Origin: Tiamatella sp964451715
GTDB taxonomy: Archaea; Thermoproteota; Thermoprotei_A; Sulfolobales; Acidilobaceae
Length of the DNA stretch: 23,908 nt
Reading direction: 5' to 3'
Assembly (NCBI GenBank): GCA_964451715.1
Contig: CAYVIZ010000015.1
Span: forward strand, 1-23,908
Shown here: piece by piece, positions 13,860 to 21,407 of the stretch
How positions within the stretch are numbered: the stretch's first letter is position 1
How the letters are laid out: every line of letters begins with the position of its first letter
The notes under the pieces: generated by a model
The model's database searches: none
What the model was told of the DNA's origin: nothing
Seen by the model: the letters and a program-made list of their open reading frames with translations, nothing else
Position numbers and translations under genes: made by a program

Positions 13860-15663
13860 TTCTCTTCAACTGCCTCTGATACATCTCCAGCAGCTCATCC
13901 GTTGTGGTAGCGTCTTCTGGGCCTTTATCGTCTCTCCACCTAATAAACCGGGGGAACCTTATAGAGATTCCTGCACCACGCCTTATCTTATCACGGCAAC
14001 AAGTATGGAGGGGGGAAAGCGTTAGCTCAGCCCCTATTATCTCAGCCACTTTAGCCGGCGTCACCCATATATCGGGTTTCACCATAGAATCCACCCTAGG
14101 GTGTTTATGGTCTATTATATAGGGCTCGAGTAGACTGTACATGTTATCTAGGTCTTCATCAGTAAAACCGCTTCCAACCTTACACACTGTTTTAAAAGTA
14201 TCTGTCTGAGGATCATACGCGGCCATTAGGAGAGTGCCAAGCTTTCCTCCCCGTCTCCCTCTGCCATAGAAGGCCCCGACAACAGCCAGGTCTACAGTAT
14301 CCGTCATCTCGCTCTTATAATCCCTCTTAAACTTAATCCACAACCATCCCCGTGCACCAGCCCTGTAGATGGATTCTTCATGTACCGCTTTAGCCATTAC
14401 ACCCTCTGCCCCCTCCGAAACAGCCTGCATAAAAAAGTTCATGAACTCGTCTGGGTCATCGGTTTCTATGTAAGTAGCAACACTCCACTCATTGGAAGGC
14501 TCTATTATAGACTCTAGAGCCTTCCTCCTCTCGGGAAGCGTCTTCACAGTCAGGTCTTCTCCGTTCACATATAACGCGTCAAACAAGAATACAGCGACTG
14601 GGACCTCCTTCATCGCTATGTGTATATCATGTTTCCTCTTCCTCCTCATGAGCTCCTGGAAAGGCCTTAGCTCCATGGTCTCAGGATCCACTGCTACTAT
14701 TTCTCCCTCGATTATGGCCTCTTCCGCCTTAATGCGGCTCCTAGCTAGGTCTCTTACATCGGGGTACATACGTGATATGTTTTCGAGGCGCCTAGAATAA
14801 ATCCTGACCTCACTGCCCTTCTTATGTATCTGGCCGCGTTCACCGTCATACTTGTATTCAACTATCCCTCTACCCCCTATCTTTGAAAGAATCTCCACGG
14901 GATCGCTGAGCCTCTCTGCTAGCATGGGCCTTATAGGTATACCTACCTCAGGCTTCACGTTTTCTAGAACACTAACGCCCTGACTCGCGCATATCTTTGC
15001 TATATGCCCGAGATCAGCTCTTAAGTTATAGGCTCGCTCAACTATAGGCCTGTCTTTCACTCCCTCACCAAAAGCTATGGCAAGAGCATCCAATACCGTC
15101 GCATCGCCGACGCCTAGTCTTAGCCTGCCTTCTATTATCCTCACGATATAGCGGGCTTCGAGGGGGTGTGCCTCTGAAAGCAGGCCTGATATCAATCTGA
15201 TTTTTATATCCCTACTCCCCTCTCCCTGGGCCATCGCTATTCTATACAGGGTATTATACACGTATGAGACGGTCAGTTCTTTCCTCGATGCCTCGCCTGC
15301 CCAGCTTAGTATGCCTCCAGTAGGTGCACCTGCCTGTTTGGACTCGCTCTCCCTAGCCAGGGTTTCAGCGACTTTGCCCAGGTCACCCAGCTGCTTGTAC
15401 AGAGAGTCCACGCGTTTTTCGGGGGTTTTATACGCTAGTGAAATTGCTTTGACCAAGAATTTCTCGGATACACCCAGGTTAGGTATGTCCTTCCAGTCGG
15501 GGCCGAGCTTGCCTTGTATAAGGTATATGACTTTATCTATCACGCTGGGAGGAGTCTCGCGTAGTAGGTTGACCAGTATAACCGTCATCTGGGTTCTAGC
15601 CGAAATCCTTTCAAGCCTATCTAGAGCTTCTACAAGTTTTTCAAATCTAAGATCCTCGTTCAA
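13843..15663 (-). CDS. lig: ATP-dependent DNA ligase
   Basis: The 606-aa protein is the replicative archaeal DNA ligase that seals nicks between Okazaki fragments. Seen: an N-terminal DNA-binding domain (about 1-220, with GGILSWAGEASRK and LRLGVGDATVLDALA), then the adenylation domain with the active-site lysine Lys271 in EYKYDGER (269-276), motif III around VAVFLFDALYVNG (356-368), motif IV EGVMAK (420-425) and motif V WLWIKFKRDY (440-449). An OB-fold C-terminal domain follows, with GGKLGTLLMAAYD. The start is TTG 15663, seven bases after AGGTG. A TATA-like GTATTAAATTATC near 15693-15708 provides its own promoter in the 150-base gap behind the hypothetical gene. ATP use is expected from the family; some crenarchaeal ligases also accept ADP or GTP. 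Confidence 0.96.
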   Translation of the reverse strand: MNEDLRFEKLVEALDRLERISARTQMTVILVNLLRETPPSVIDKVIYLIQGKLGPDWKDIPNLGVSEKFLVKAISLAYKTPEKRVDSLYKQLGDLGKVAETLARESESKQAGAPTGGILSWAGEASRKELTVSYVYNTLYRIAMAQGEGSRDIKIRLISGLLSEAHPLEARYIVRIIEGRLRLGVGDATVLDALAIAFGEGVKDRPIVERAYNLRADLGHIAKICASQGVSVLENVKPEVGIPIRPMLAERLSDPVEILSKIGGRGIVEYKYDGERGQIHKKGSEVRIYSRRLENISRMYPDVRDLARSRIKAEEAIIEGEIVAVDPETMELRPFQELMRRKRKHDIHIAMKEVPVAVFLFDALYVNGEDLTVKTLPERRKALESIIEPSNEWSVATYIETDDPDEFMNFFMQAVSEGAEGVMAKAVHEESIYRAGARGWLWIKFKRDYKSEMTDTVDLAVVGAFYGRGRRGGKLGTLLMAAYDPQTDTFKTVCKVGSGFTDEDLDNMYSLLEPYIIDHKHPRVDSMVKPDIWVTPAKVAEIIGAELTLSPLHTCCRDKIRRGAGISIRFPRFIRWRDDKGPEDATTTDELLEMYQRQLKRIEETQ

Positions 15664-15729
15664 AACACTACACCTGAACAGGCTAGTTTAGCCTCTAGAT
15701 AATTTAATACATGGATTAGAGTCTATTAT

Positions 15730-15769
15730 CCTTATTTTATCCCCCTGTATTTTTCTATAGATAATAAGG
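15730..15769. repeat. Inverted repeat in the 150-base spacer before lig
   Basis: CCTTATT at 15730-15736 pairs with AATAAGG at 15763-15769 across a 26-base loop holding a run of C and a run of T. It lies after the stop of the 164-aa hypothetical gene and before the lig promoter. It could help end the upstream transcript or bind a regulator. The stem is AT-rich and weak for a hyperthermophile. Confidence 0.25.
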
Positions 15770-15813
15770 CGATGACGAGAACCGGCAAGAAGGTATTCGA
15801 TGCCTTGTCAGAG

Positions 15814-16308
15814 TTACGCCGAGCCCTTGTTTTTAATTAACGCCTTATACTGATAGTAGAGAGTCTGTAAAACGTATTTAAGTGCCCCAGCAACCCTTAG
15901 CTCCTCAACTGTTGATTGTAACCCTTCAACACGTATCTCTCTAAGGCTCCCATCCGGGTTTTCTTTAATCTCATAATGTGCCTCAGAGTCCCCGCCCTGC
16001 ATCTCCCTTATCTCGCTTATAACACCTTCTATGTATGACTTTACTTCGTCTGTAACAAAAGTCTTGAAGCGAGGAGCCCCTCTGACATAGCCCTCTCCAC
16101 GGTATATGGAGGCAATTCTCTTCTTGCCTACTTTGAGATCTTCTATCTTCTCACCTGGCATGGGGGGAGAGAGGGGGAGTGTTCCGTCTATCACTGCGAG
16201 GAGGGATTTATACATTTGTAATTCTTCCTCGAGCTGCATAATCTTGGTTCTAAGCCACGACTTTAAGTCATCTACACCTATGGTTGTTCTTCCTTCTACT
16301 CTACTCAC
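15814..16308 (-). CDS. Unrecognised protein with N-terminal coiled coil, 164 aa
   Basis: I do not recognise the family. The GTG start at 16308 follows AGGGG by about six bases. Residues about 12-45 (LKSWLRTKIMQLEEELQMYKSLLAVID) form an amphipathic helix likely to pair as a coiled coil. The middle holds a Pro-rich turn (LPLSPPMPGEKIEDLKVGKKRIASIYRGEGYVRG), and the C-terminal half reads as an alpha/beta unit ending in a helix (VAGALKYVLQTLYYQYKALIKN). It is cytoplasmic, charged, and has no cysteine. It lies 97 bases downstream of trxB and upstream of lig. Strong codon bias like its neighbours suggests a real, expressed gene. Function is unknown. Confidence 0.65.
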   Translation of the reverse strand: MSRVEGRTTIGVDDLKSWLRTKIMQLEEELQMYKSLLAVIDGTLPLSPPMPGEKIEDLKVGKKRIASIYRGEGYVRGAPRFKTFVTDEVKSYIEGVISEIREMQGGDSEAHYEIKENPDGSLREIRVEGLQSTVEELRVAGALKYVLQTLYYQYKALIKNKGSA

Positions 16309-16405
16309 TACAAACCCCTGAGAGTTAAGTTATCCCGGGTATCACTAAAAGGATGCGGCTCGATAATACACTGGTATTCCCGTTCTAATCGTGTTCTAGG
16401 TTTTA

Positions 16406-17389
16406 CTAGATGAGGTTCTCCTCGTTCAAATAGTTGTAAGCCGAATAGGCTGCAATAGCGCCCATCGCGGCCGCCGTTACTACTTGGCGGAAGTTGGGCC
16501 ACTTGGATGTACAGTCTCCTGCTGCAAACACTCCTGGGAGGTTGGTTTTCATCCAGTCATCCACGATAATATATCCACGCTCATCCACAGCTAACCCGTT
16601 CCTCTTGGCCCACTCGATATCGGGCTCGAAGCCTATCTCGATGAATATACCGTTTACGTCAAGCTTCTTTCTTTCACCGGTTACCCTGTTCTCAACGACA
16701 ACATACTCCACGCTCCTGCTTCCACCTATCTCCTTTACAACAGTGTCAACGAGCACTTCTATGTTATCTTTCGTTAGAACTCTTTCTACAAAGAAGGGCT
16801 TAGCCCTGAAATGCTTTCTTCTATGCACTAAGTAGACCTTGTTGACATATCCCGAGAGTATTAAGGCGCCTTCAAACGCGGCATCACCGCCGCCCACTAC
16901 AACGACAGAGTCCTTACCAGCGTAGAAAGGGGCATCGCATACACTGCAATAGCTCACGCCTCTCCCAGCGAACTCTTTCTCACCGGGTACACCCAGCTTC
17001 CTCCTTTTAGTACCTATTGCTACAATTATGGTTTTAGCATAAAGCCCAACGCCTCTCCTCGTCTTTATGGTGTAGAGCCTAGTTTTCTCGTTGTATTCGA
17101 ACGATTCAACGCTGTCTCCCCAGTATGTATCCACGTCGAATTCCTCAGCATGCTTTCTGAACCTGCTCACCAGGTCTGATGCTTTTATTTTGCCGCATGC
17201 AGGATAATCGTCTACGTAGTCAGTTAACGTCAACTGGCCTCCTACAAGCTGCGCTATTACGAGACTCTTTAAGAGGAACCTGCTGGCATATATAGCGGCT
17301 GAATAGCCTGCTGGTCCTCCTCCTATTATGACTGTGTCAAAGGTTTTACCTTCAACGCTTTTCTTGGAGAGCATCTTCATCCTAGCCAT
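16406..17389 (-). CDS. trxB: Thioredoxin reductase-like flavoprotein
   Basis: The 327-aa protein is a low-molecular-weight thioredoxin reductase: FAD takes electrons from NAD(P)H and passes them through a Cys pair to thioredoxin or a protein disulfide oxidoreductase. Seen: FAD site GGGPAG (23-28), redox pair CSVC (148-151), pyridine nucleotide site GGGDAA (166-171) followed by HRR (189-191), and the second FAD motif FAAGDC (288-293). All catalytic elements are intact. The ATG at 17389 follows AGGTGA by eight bases; an in-frame GTG at 17401 would overlap that site. It is the first gene of the minus-strand block and shares a divergent AT-rich promoter region (about 17495-17520) with the Nudix gene. 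Confidence 0.93.
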   Translation of the reverse strand: MARMKMLSKKSVEGKTFDTVIIGGGPAGYSAAIYASRFLLKSLVIAQLVGGQLTLTDYVDDYPACGKIKASDLVSRFRKHAEEFDVDTYWGDSVESFEYNEKTRLYTIKTRRGVGLYAKTIIVAIGTKRRKLGVPGEKEFAGRGVSYCSVCDAPFYAGKDSVVVVGGGDAAFEGALILSGYVNKVYLVHRRKHFRAKPFFVERVLTKDNIEVLVDTVVKEIGGSRSVEYVVVENRVTGERKKLDVNGIFIEIGFEPDIEWAKRNGLAVDERGYIIVDDWMKTNLPGVFAAGDCTSKWPNFRQVVTAAAMGAIAAYSAYNYLNEENLI

Positions 17390-17494
17390 TACTCTCTTCA
17401 CCTTGATTAGGGGTCGGTACTTAAAGGTTCAATCATCGCCTCTTCTCAGGGAGTACAGCCTTCTTCATCCCAGGAAATCATCTGGTTGTGCTCA

Positions 17495-17520
17495 GCTATT
17501 ATATTTTCATATATATAGAC
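17495..17520. promoter_or_regulatory. Shared AT-rich promoter region between trxB and the Nudix gene
   Basis: The stretch TTATATTTTCATATATATAG holds TATA-like sequences readable on both strands. It lies about 60 bases before the Nudix start and about 110 bases before the trxB start. On the minus strand this implies an unusually long trxB leader of roughly 80 bases, unless a separate short RNA starts here. Confidence 0.4.
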
Positions 17521-17579
17521 CCGAGGGGTAATAGAGAGGCTGTAACGGTAATTCGGGCTGGATGAAGGTGTTCTGTACT

Positions 17580-18101
17580 ATGAAGCTTGTATGTGAAGGC
17601 AGGAGAGCAAGGCTGGAATCCAGAGAGATGGTTCTCCCTAACGGTAAAAAGGCACAGATAGACAGGGTCGTCTTCCCTAACAGCGTGTCGATACTTCCAC
17701 TACACAGTGATGGTAGGATAACGCTTTTGAAACAGTATAGGCCTGCTATTGGAGAATGGATCATAGAAGCTCCTGCTGGAACCATAAAAGAGGGGGAAAA
17801 TCCTGTTGAAGCGGCTAAGAGGGAACTAGAGGAGGAGGCGGGGCTTATAGCGGGTAACATGGTAGAGATAGGCGGGGCTTATTTGTCTCCCGGGTATTCA
17901 ACCGAGTTTATGTACTTTTATATTGCTACAAGCGTTAAGGAGGGAAGGCAAAATCTTGAAGACCACGAGGTTATCGATACCTTCGAGACAACGCTTGATG
18001 AAGCAATTGACATGACGAGGAAAGGCGAGATAAAAGACGCTAAGACAATTATGCTACTCCTATACGCGGATACATACCTACGAAATATGAGGAGCCAGTG
18101 A
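17580..18101 (+). CDS. Nudix hydrolase, ADP-ribose pyrophosphatase type
   Basis: The Nudix box is complete: G-x5-E-x7-REL-x-EE-x-GL, read here as GTIKEGE, then AAKRELEEEAGL. An upstream EAPAGTI and a downstream GGAYLSPGYSTEFMYFYIA place it in the ADP-ribose pyrophosphatase (NudF) group, which splits ADP-ribose into AMP and ribose 5-phosphate. The Pro about 16 residues after the box (in SPG) fits that group. ATG 17580 is preferred since AAGGTG lies nine bases upstream; the in-frame ATG at 17562 would add six residues. The 3' end overlaps the convergent winged-helix gene by 24 bases. TATATATAG at 17511-17519 suits a promoter. Confidence 0.88.
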   Translation: MKLVCEGRRARLESREMVLPNGKKAQIDRVVFPNSVSILPLHSDGRITLLKQYRPAIGEWIIEAPAGTIKEGENPVEAAKRELEEEAGLIAGNMVEIGGAYLSPGYSTEFMYFYIATSVKEGRQNLEDHEVIDTFETTLDEAIDMTRKGEIKDAKTIMLLLYADTYLRNMRSQ

Positions 18102-18383
18102 TTTTTTATCTTCTATTCTGCTACAACGCTTCCCCGAATAATCACCCAGCAGCTCGTTGAAAACCTCATTTATATCTCTTACATAGACTGATACACTATT
18201 GTAACGTTTTTCGATTCTAACATAACCAGTATTCCTGAGCCTTTTGAGTATACGCCTCGAAACACGGCGCGGCACACACAGCTTACTGCTTACCTCCTCT
18301 ATAGCTTCATTATACTCGAGCCTGCTTCCTCTTCTATACAAGACGTAGTAGGCAAGCATCTCTCGTTTCTTGAGATAACGCAA
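18078..18383 (-). CDS. Small winged-helix protein, 101 aa
   Basis: The protein looks like a compact winged-helix DNA-binding domain: a helix MLAYYVLYRRG, then EYNEAIEEVSSKLCVPRRVSRRILKRLRNTGYVRIEKR, with the usual helix-turn-helix spacing and a wing (YNSVSVYVRD). The rest is a short helix and a charged tail. It is probably a transcriptional regulator, target unknown. The TTG at 18383 follows GGTGAG by six to seven bases. It lies 101 bases downstream of an unrecognised gene on the same strand and overlaps the Nudix gene tail to tail by 24 bases. The Lys/Arg-rich surface fits DNA binding. Confidence 0.65.
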   Translation of the reverse strand: MRYLKKREMLAYYVLYRRGSRLEYNEAIEEVSSKLCVPRRVSRRILKRLRNTGYVRIEKRYNSVSVYVRDINEVFNELLGDYSGKRCSRIEDKKSLAPHIS

Positions 18384-18484
18384 TACTACTCACCAGGGGT
18401 GTCCGATAGGTCGGTTCTCGCCATCGCTATAGGCACGTAGGGTAGCATCGTCATCCACCCCCTTATTTTTATTGGCCATATGCT

Positions 18485-19147
18485 TCAGGAAACTATAAGC
18501 CTATATTTGCTACAATACGATTCTACTCGTAGAAGTGTCTTTATGAGTCCTAGTTCTTCGGAGCCTGTTGAAACGATTATTTTGTTGTCCTCCGTGAACA
18601 AGGCTATGGGCGATTCCAAGTGTTCATCAGCTATTATCCATTCGTCACCGGGATCGGCTGCTAGGGGATAGGATTTTTCGATCCTCCACCCGTTAAACAC
18701 TCTGGGATACACCATTTTCTGCGTTAGAGATACTAATCTCACATTCTCCACCATACTTCTACTAAACGAATACCCCTCCGATACTGCAAAGTAGGCCTCA
18801 TCGCCTAACTTACACACGTCAACCCACTCGTTTTTTACCGGTCTATATCGTTTATGATCAGCCAACAAGCCTTCTACCGCTTCTCCACAATCTTCGTTCA
18901 TTATAAGCGATCCCATTCCTATAACTATGGAGAACCTCTTATCATTATAGCCCAACACTACGGGGCTAGGATCTGTTACTATCGCCTCTAAACACTCCCA
19001 AGAAGCCTTAACGAATTCTTCAAGCTTGCTAGGATCAAGTGATAGAAGCTTCTCTATAGGGACAATGATGTTGCCACGTTTTACCTGCACGTCCCACACC
19101 GTCCTCCTAGTCTTTCTTCCCTCAAAGCGTTTTATAGATGAAGCCAT
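18485..19147 (-). CDS. Unrecognised protein, about 220 aa
   Basis: I do not recognise the family. Taking ATG 19147, the protein begins MASSIKRFEGRKTRRTVWDV, then has two similar halves of mixed strands and helices: NIIVPIEKLLSLDPSKLEEFVKASWECLEAIV and a C-terminal WIIADEHLESPIALFTEDNKIIVSTGSEELGLIKTLL. It has no signal peptide, membrane segment or obvious nucleotide-binding loop. The frame is open further upstream to 19288, but that stretch overlaps the sucC promoter region and its translation is hydrophobic and irregular, so I exclude it. It is followed by the winged-helix gene on the same strand. Ribosome-binding signals at the chosen start are weak; GTG at 19159 is an alternative. Confidence 0.55.
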   Translation of the reverse strand: MASSIKRFEGRKTRRTVWDVQVKRGNIIVPIEKLLSLDPSKLEEFVKASWECLEAIVTDPSPVVLGYNDKRFSIVIGMGSLIMNEDCGEAVEGLLADHKRYRPVKNEWVDVCKLGDEAYFAVSEGYSFSRSMVENVRLVSLTQKMVYPRVFNGWRIEKSYPLAADPGDEWIIADEHLESPIALFTEDNKIIVSTGSEELGLIKTLLRVESYCSKYRLIVS

Positions 19148-19330
19148 CCCCTTATACACAAATAGGTAATGCAGGAAAAGCGCCGATGAAGACCCTTGTA
19201 AGGTCTGTACATGATGATGTATAACCAGGCTCTTGAGGCGCATCCTTATTTTATACTCGTAAAAAACAGAACAAAAGTAGGAAACCATTTAATGGGAAGT
19301 GCCATATCTCGCAATCAATGGGGAACCAAC

Positions 19331-20473
19331 TTGAAGCTGTTCGAGTTCGAAGCCAAGCAGATACTGGCCAAGCACGGAGTCAAGGTACCCCGCTCTGTTC
19401 TCCTGGTTAAAGAAGAAAAAGAAGCCGCTATTGAAAAGATAAAGGATGCAGGGCTAGAACCCCCTGTTGTTGTGAAATCCCAGGTGCTAGTTGCGGGAAG
19501 AGGTAAAGCGGGTGGCATAAAGATAGCTAAGACTTGGGAGGAAGTAAAGGGTTTTGTGGAGGAATTATTCGATAAGCCTATAAAGGGTCTAAAGCCAAGG
19601 TATCTTCTCATCGAAGAAGCCATACCACACGACCAAGAGCTGTATGCCTCTATAATTATTGATAGAAGCGAAAGGAAACCCGTTATACTAGCATCACAAT
19701 ACGGTGGCATGGATATAGAGGAGATAGCTAGGGAGAAGCCTGAAAGCATTGTAAAAATGTATGTTGACCCCTTCCTCGGCCTGAAGACATACCAGGCAAG
19801 GAAAATAGGAAAAACTATAGGGTTGAAGGGGAAGATACTTAATTCGTTTGCATCCTTCCTCATGGGAATGTATAACGTGTTCATGGAGTATGACGCTGAT
19901 CTCATAGAATCGAATCCCCTCGCTATAACTGGCGAGGCAGTAATACCCTTAGACGCGAGGTTGATAATAGACGACAACAGCCTCTACAGGCACAGGGAAA
20001 TAGAGGAGAGGAACCTAGAGGACACGGGAGAGTATACTGAATGGGAGATAAAAGCACGGAAGATAGGGCTCGCCTTTGTTGAGCTTGACGGTGATATAGG
20101 TATAATCGGGAACGGCGCAGGTCTCACTATGACAACGATGGATCTCGTCTATTTGTATGGGGGAAAACCAGCTAACTTCCTCGATATTGGAGGAGGCGCT
20201 AGCAAGGATCTAGTGAAAACCGCTGTTAGGTTCCTAATAGAGTTCCCTAAGACTAAGAAGATATTCATGAACATATTCGGAGGGATAACTAGGGGGGACG
20301 AGGTAGCTAGAGGTATAGTAGCTGCCCTGGAAGAGATCGGGGGCTCGCCCAAGCCTTTAGTTATAAGGTTGTCGGGAACAAATGAGGAGGAGGGAAGAAG
20401 AATCCTCGAGGAAAACGGGATAACCGCCTTTACAGATCCTATCGAGGCGGTTAAGAAAGTTGTCTCTTTATGA
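19331..20473 (+). CDS. sucC: Succinyl-CoA synthetase (ADP-forming) beta subunit
   Basis: The 380-aa protein is the ATP-grasp beta subunit of succinyl-CoA synthetase, which interconverts succinyl-CoA and succinate with nucleotide phosphorylation in the citric acid cycle. Seen: the opening KLFEFEAKQILAKHGVKVP, the Gly-rich nucleotide loop VLVAGRGKAGGIK (53-65), the Mg-binding ESNPLA segment and the closing MNIFGGITRGDEVARGI. The TTG start at 19331 is chosen because GGGGA lies six bases upstream and the family begins at exactly this residue; a longer in-frame form would add about 40 unrelated residues. sucD follows after 11 bases. A TATA-like sequence lies at 19249-19256. Confidence 0.95.
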   Translation: MKLFEFEAKQILAKHGVKVPRSVLLVKEEKEAAIEKIKDAGLEPPVVVKSQVLVAGRGKAGGIKIAKTWEEVKGFVEELFDKPIKGLKPRYLLIEEAIPHDQELYASIIIDRSERKPVILASQYGGMDIEEIAREKPESIVKMYVDPFLGLKTYQARKIGKTIGLKGKILNSFASFLMGMYNVFMEYDADLIESNPLAITGEAVIPLDARLIIDDNSLYRHREIEERNLEDTGEYTEWEIKARKIGLAFVELDGDIGIIGNGAGLTMTTMDLVYLYGGKPANFLDIGGGASKDLVKTAVRFLIEFPKTKKIFMNIFGGITRGDEVARGIVAALEEIGGSPKPLVIRLSGTNEEEGRRILEENGITAFTDPIEAVKKVVSL

Positions 20474-20484
20474 GGTGATAGGTT

Positions 20485-21363
20485 ATGGCTATAATAGTTA
20501 ACGAGGATACACGTGTTATAGTTCAAGGTATAACGGGCAACGAGGGAAGATTCCATACTAAGCTCATGCTGGACTATGGCACGAAGATAGTAGCCGGGGT
20601 AACACCGGGCAAGGGAGGAATGGATGTATATGGTGTGCCAGTATACGACAGTGTCGAAGAGGCAAGGCAAGCTCATCCCGAGGCTAACACGAGCATAATA
20701 TTCGTACCAGCCCGATTTGCGGCTGACGCTGTATACGAGGCTATAGATGCCGGTATAAAGACCATAGTAGTCATAACCGAGTTAATACCGGTCCATGATA
20801 CATTGAAGTTCGTGAACTACGCCAAGAGCAGAGGGGTCACTATAATAGGACCGAACTGTCCTGGAGTAATTACTCCCGGCAAGGCAAAAGTCGGTATAAT
20901 GCCAGGCCACATATTTACGCCCGGTAGAGTAGGCATCGTTTCAAGGAGTGGAACCCTCACCTATGAGATAGCTTATGCTATGACGAAAGCTGGTATAGGG
21001 CAAAGCACGGCCGTCGGCATAGGTGGAGACCCTGTGGTGGGGACCTCGTTCATAGAGGCTTTAATGATGTTCGAGGAGGATCCTGAGACAGATGCAATAG
21101 TACTAGTAGGCGAGATAGGGGGAGACATGGAGGAGAGGGCGGCGAAGCTTATTGCGGACGGTAAAATAACGAAGCCTGCTGTAGCATTTATAGCCGGTAG
21201 AACCGCTCCTCCAGGTAAGCGTATGGGTCATGCCGGTGCAATAATCATGATGGGTGCAGGCACTGCAGAGGGTAAGATAAAGGCGTTAGAGAGTGTTGGA
21301 GTGAAGGTGGCCCGTACACCTATGGACATACCGGATCTGCTTAGGGAGGTTATGAAAAAGTAA
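20485..21363 (+). CDS. sucD: Succinyl-CoA synthetase (ADP-forming) alpha subunit
   Basis: The 292-aa protein is the alpha subunit, which binds CoA and carries the phosphohistidine. Seen: the CoA-binding GITGNEG (15-21), PGKGG (41-45), IIGPNCPGVITP (120-131), the SRSGTLTYE segment (153-161), Glu210 in VGEIGGD, and the active-site His249 in GKRMGHAGAI. All key residues are present and the length is normal. GAGGTGATAGGTT directly precedes the ATG. It forms a two-gene operon with sucC and ends 45 bases before the convergent helicase gene. Confidence 0.97.
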   Translation: MAIIVNEDTRVIVQGITGNEGRFHTKLMLDYGTKIVAGVTPGKGGMDVYGVPVYDSVEEARQAHPEANTSIIFVPARFAADAVYEAIDAGIKTIVVITELIPVHDTLKFVNYAKSRGVTIIGPNCPGVITPGKAKVGIMPGHIFTPGRVGIVSRSGTLTYEIAYAMTKAGIGQSTAVGIGGDPVVGTSFIEALMMFEEDPETDAIVLVGEIGGDMEERAAKLIADGKITKPAVAFIAGRTAPPGKRMGHAGAIIMMGAGTAEGKIKALESVGVKVARTPMDIPDLLREVMKK

Positions 21364-21407
21364 CCTTAGGAGTCAAAAAGCTTGTAGGAATCCTTGGTTT
21401 CTCTAAT

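Noticed and set aside
15772..15840. 22-codon plus-strand ORF and GATGACGA ... CAGA pattern resembling a C/D RNA
   Set aside because: The ORF overlaps the end of the hypothetical gene antisense, and the RNA reading needs mismatches in every box with no CTGA.
17424..17440. GGTTCAATC resembling a tRNA T-loop
   Set aside because: No acceptor stem, anticodon arm or D-loop could be found around it on either strand.
19211..19330. Longer N-terminus of sucC (ATG at 19211) and longer form of the minus-strand gene up to 19288
   Set aside because: Both extensions cover the promoter region and match nothing expected; the sucC TTG at 19331 has a well-placed GGGGA and the family start.
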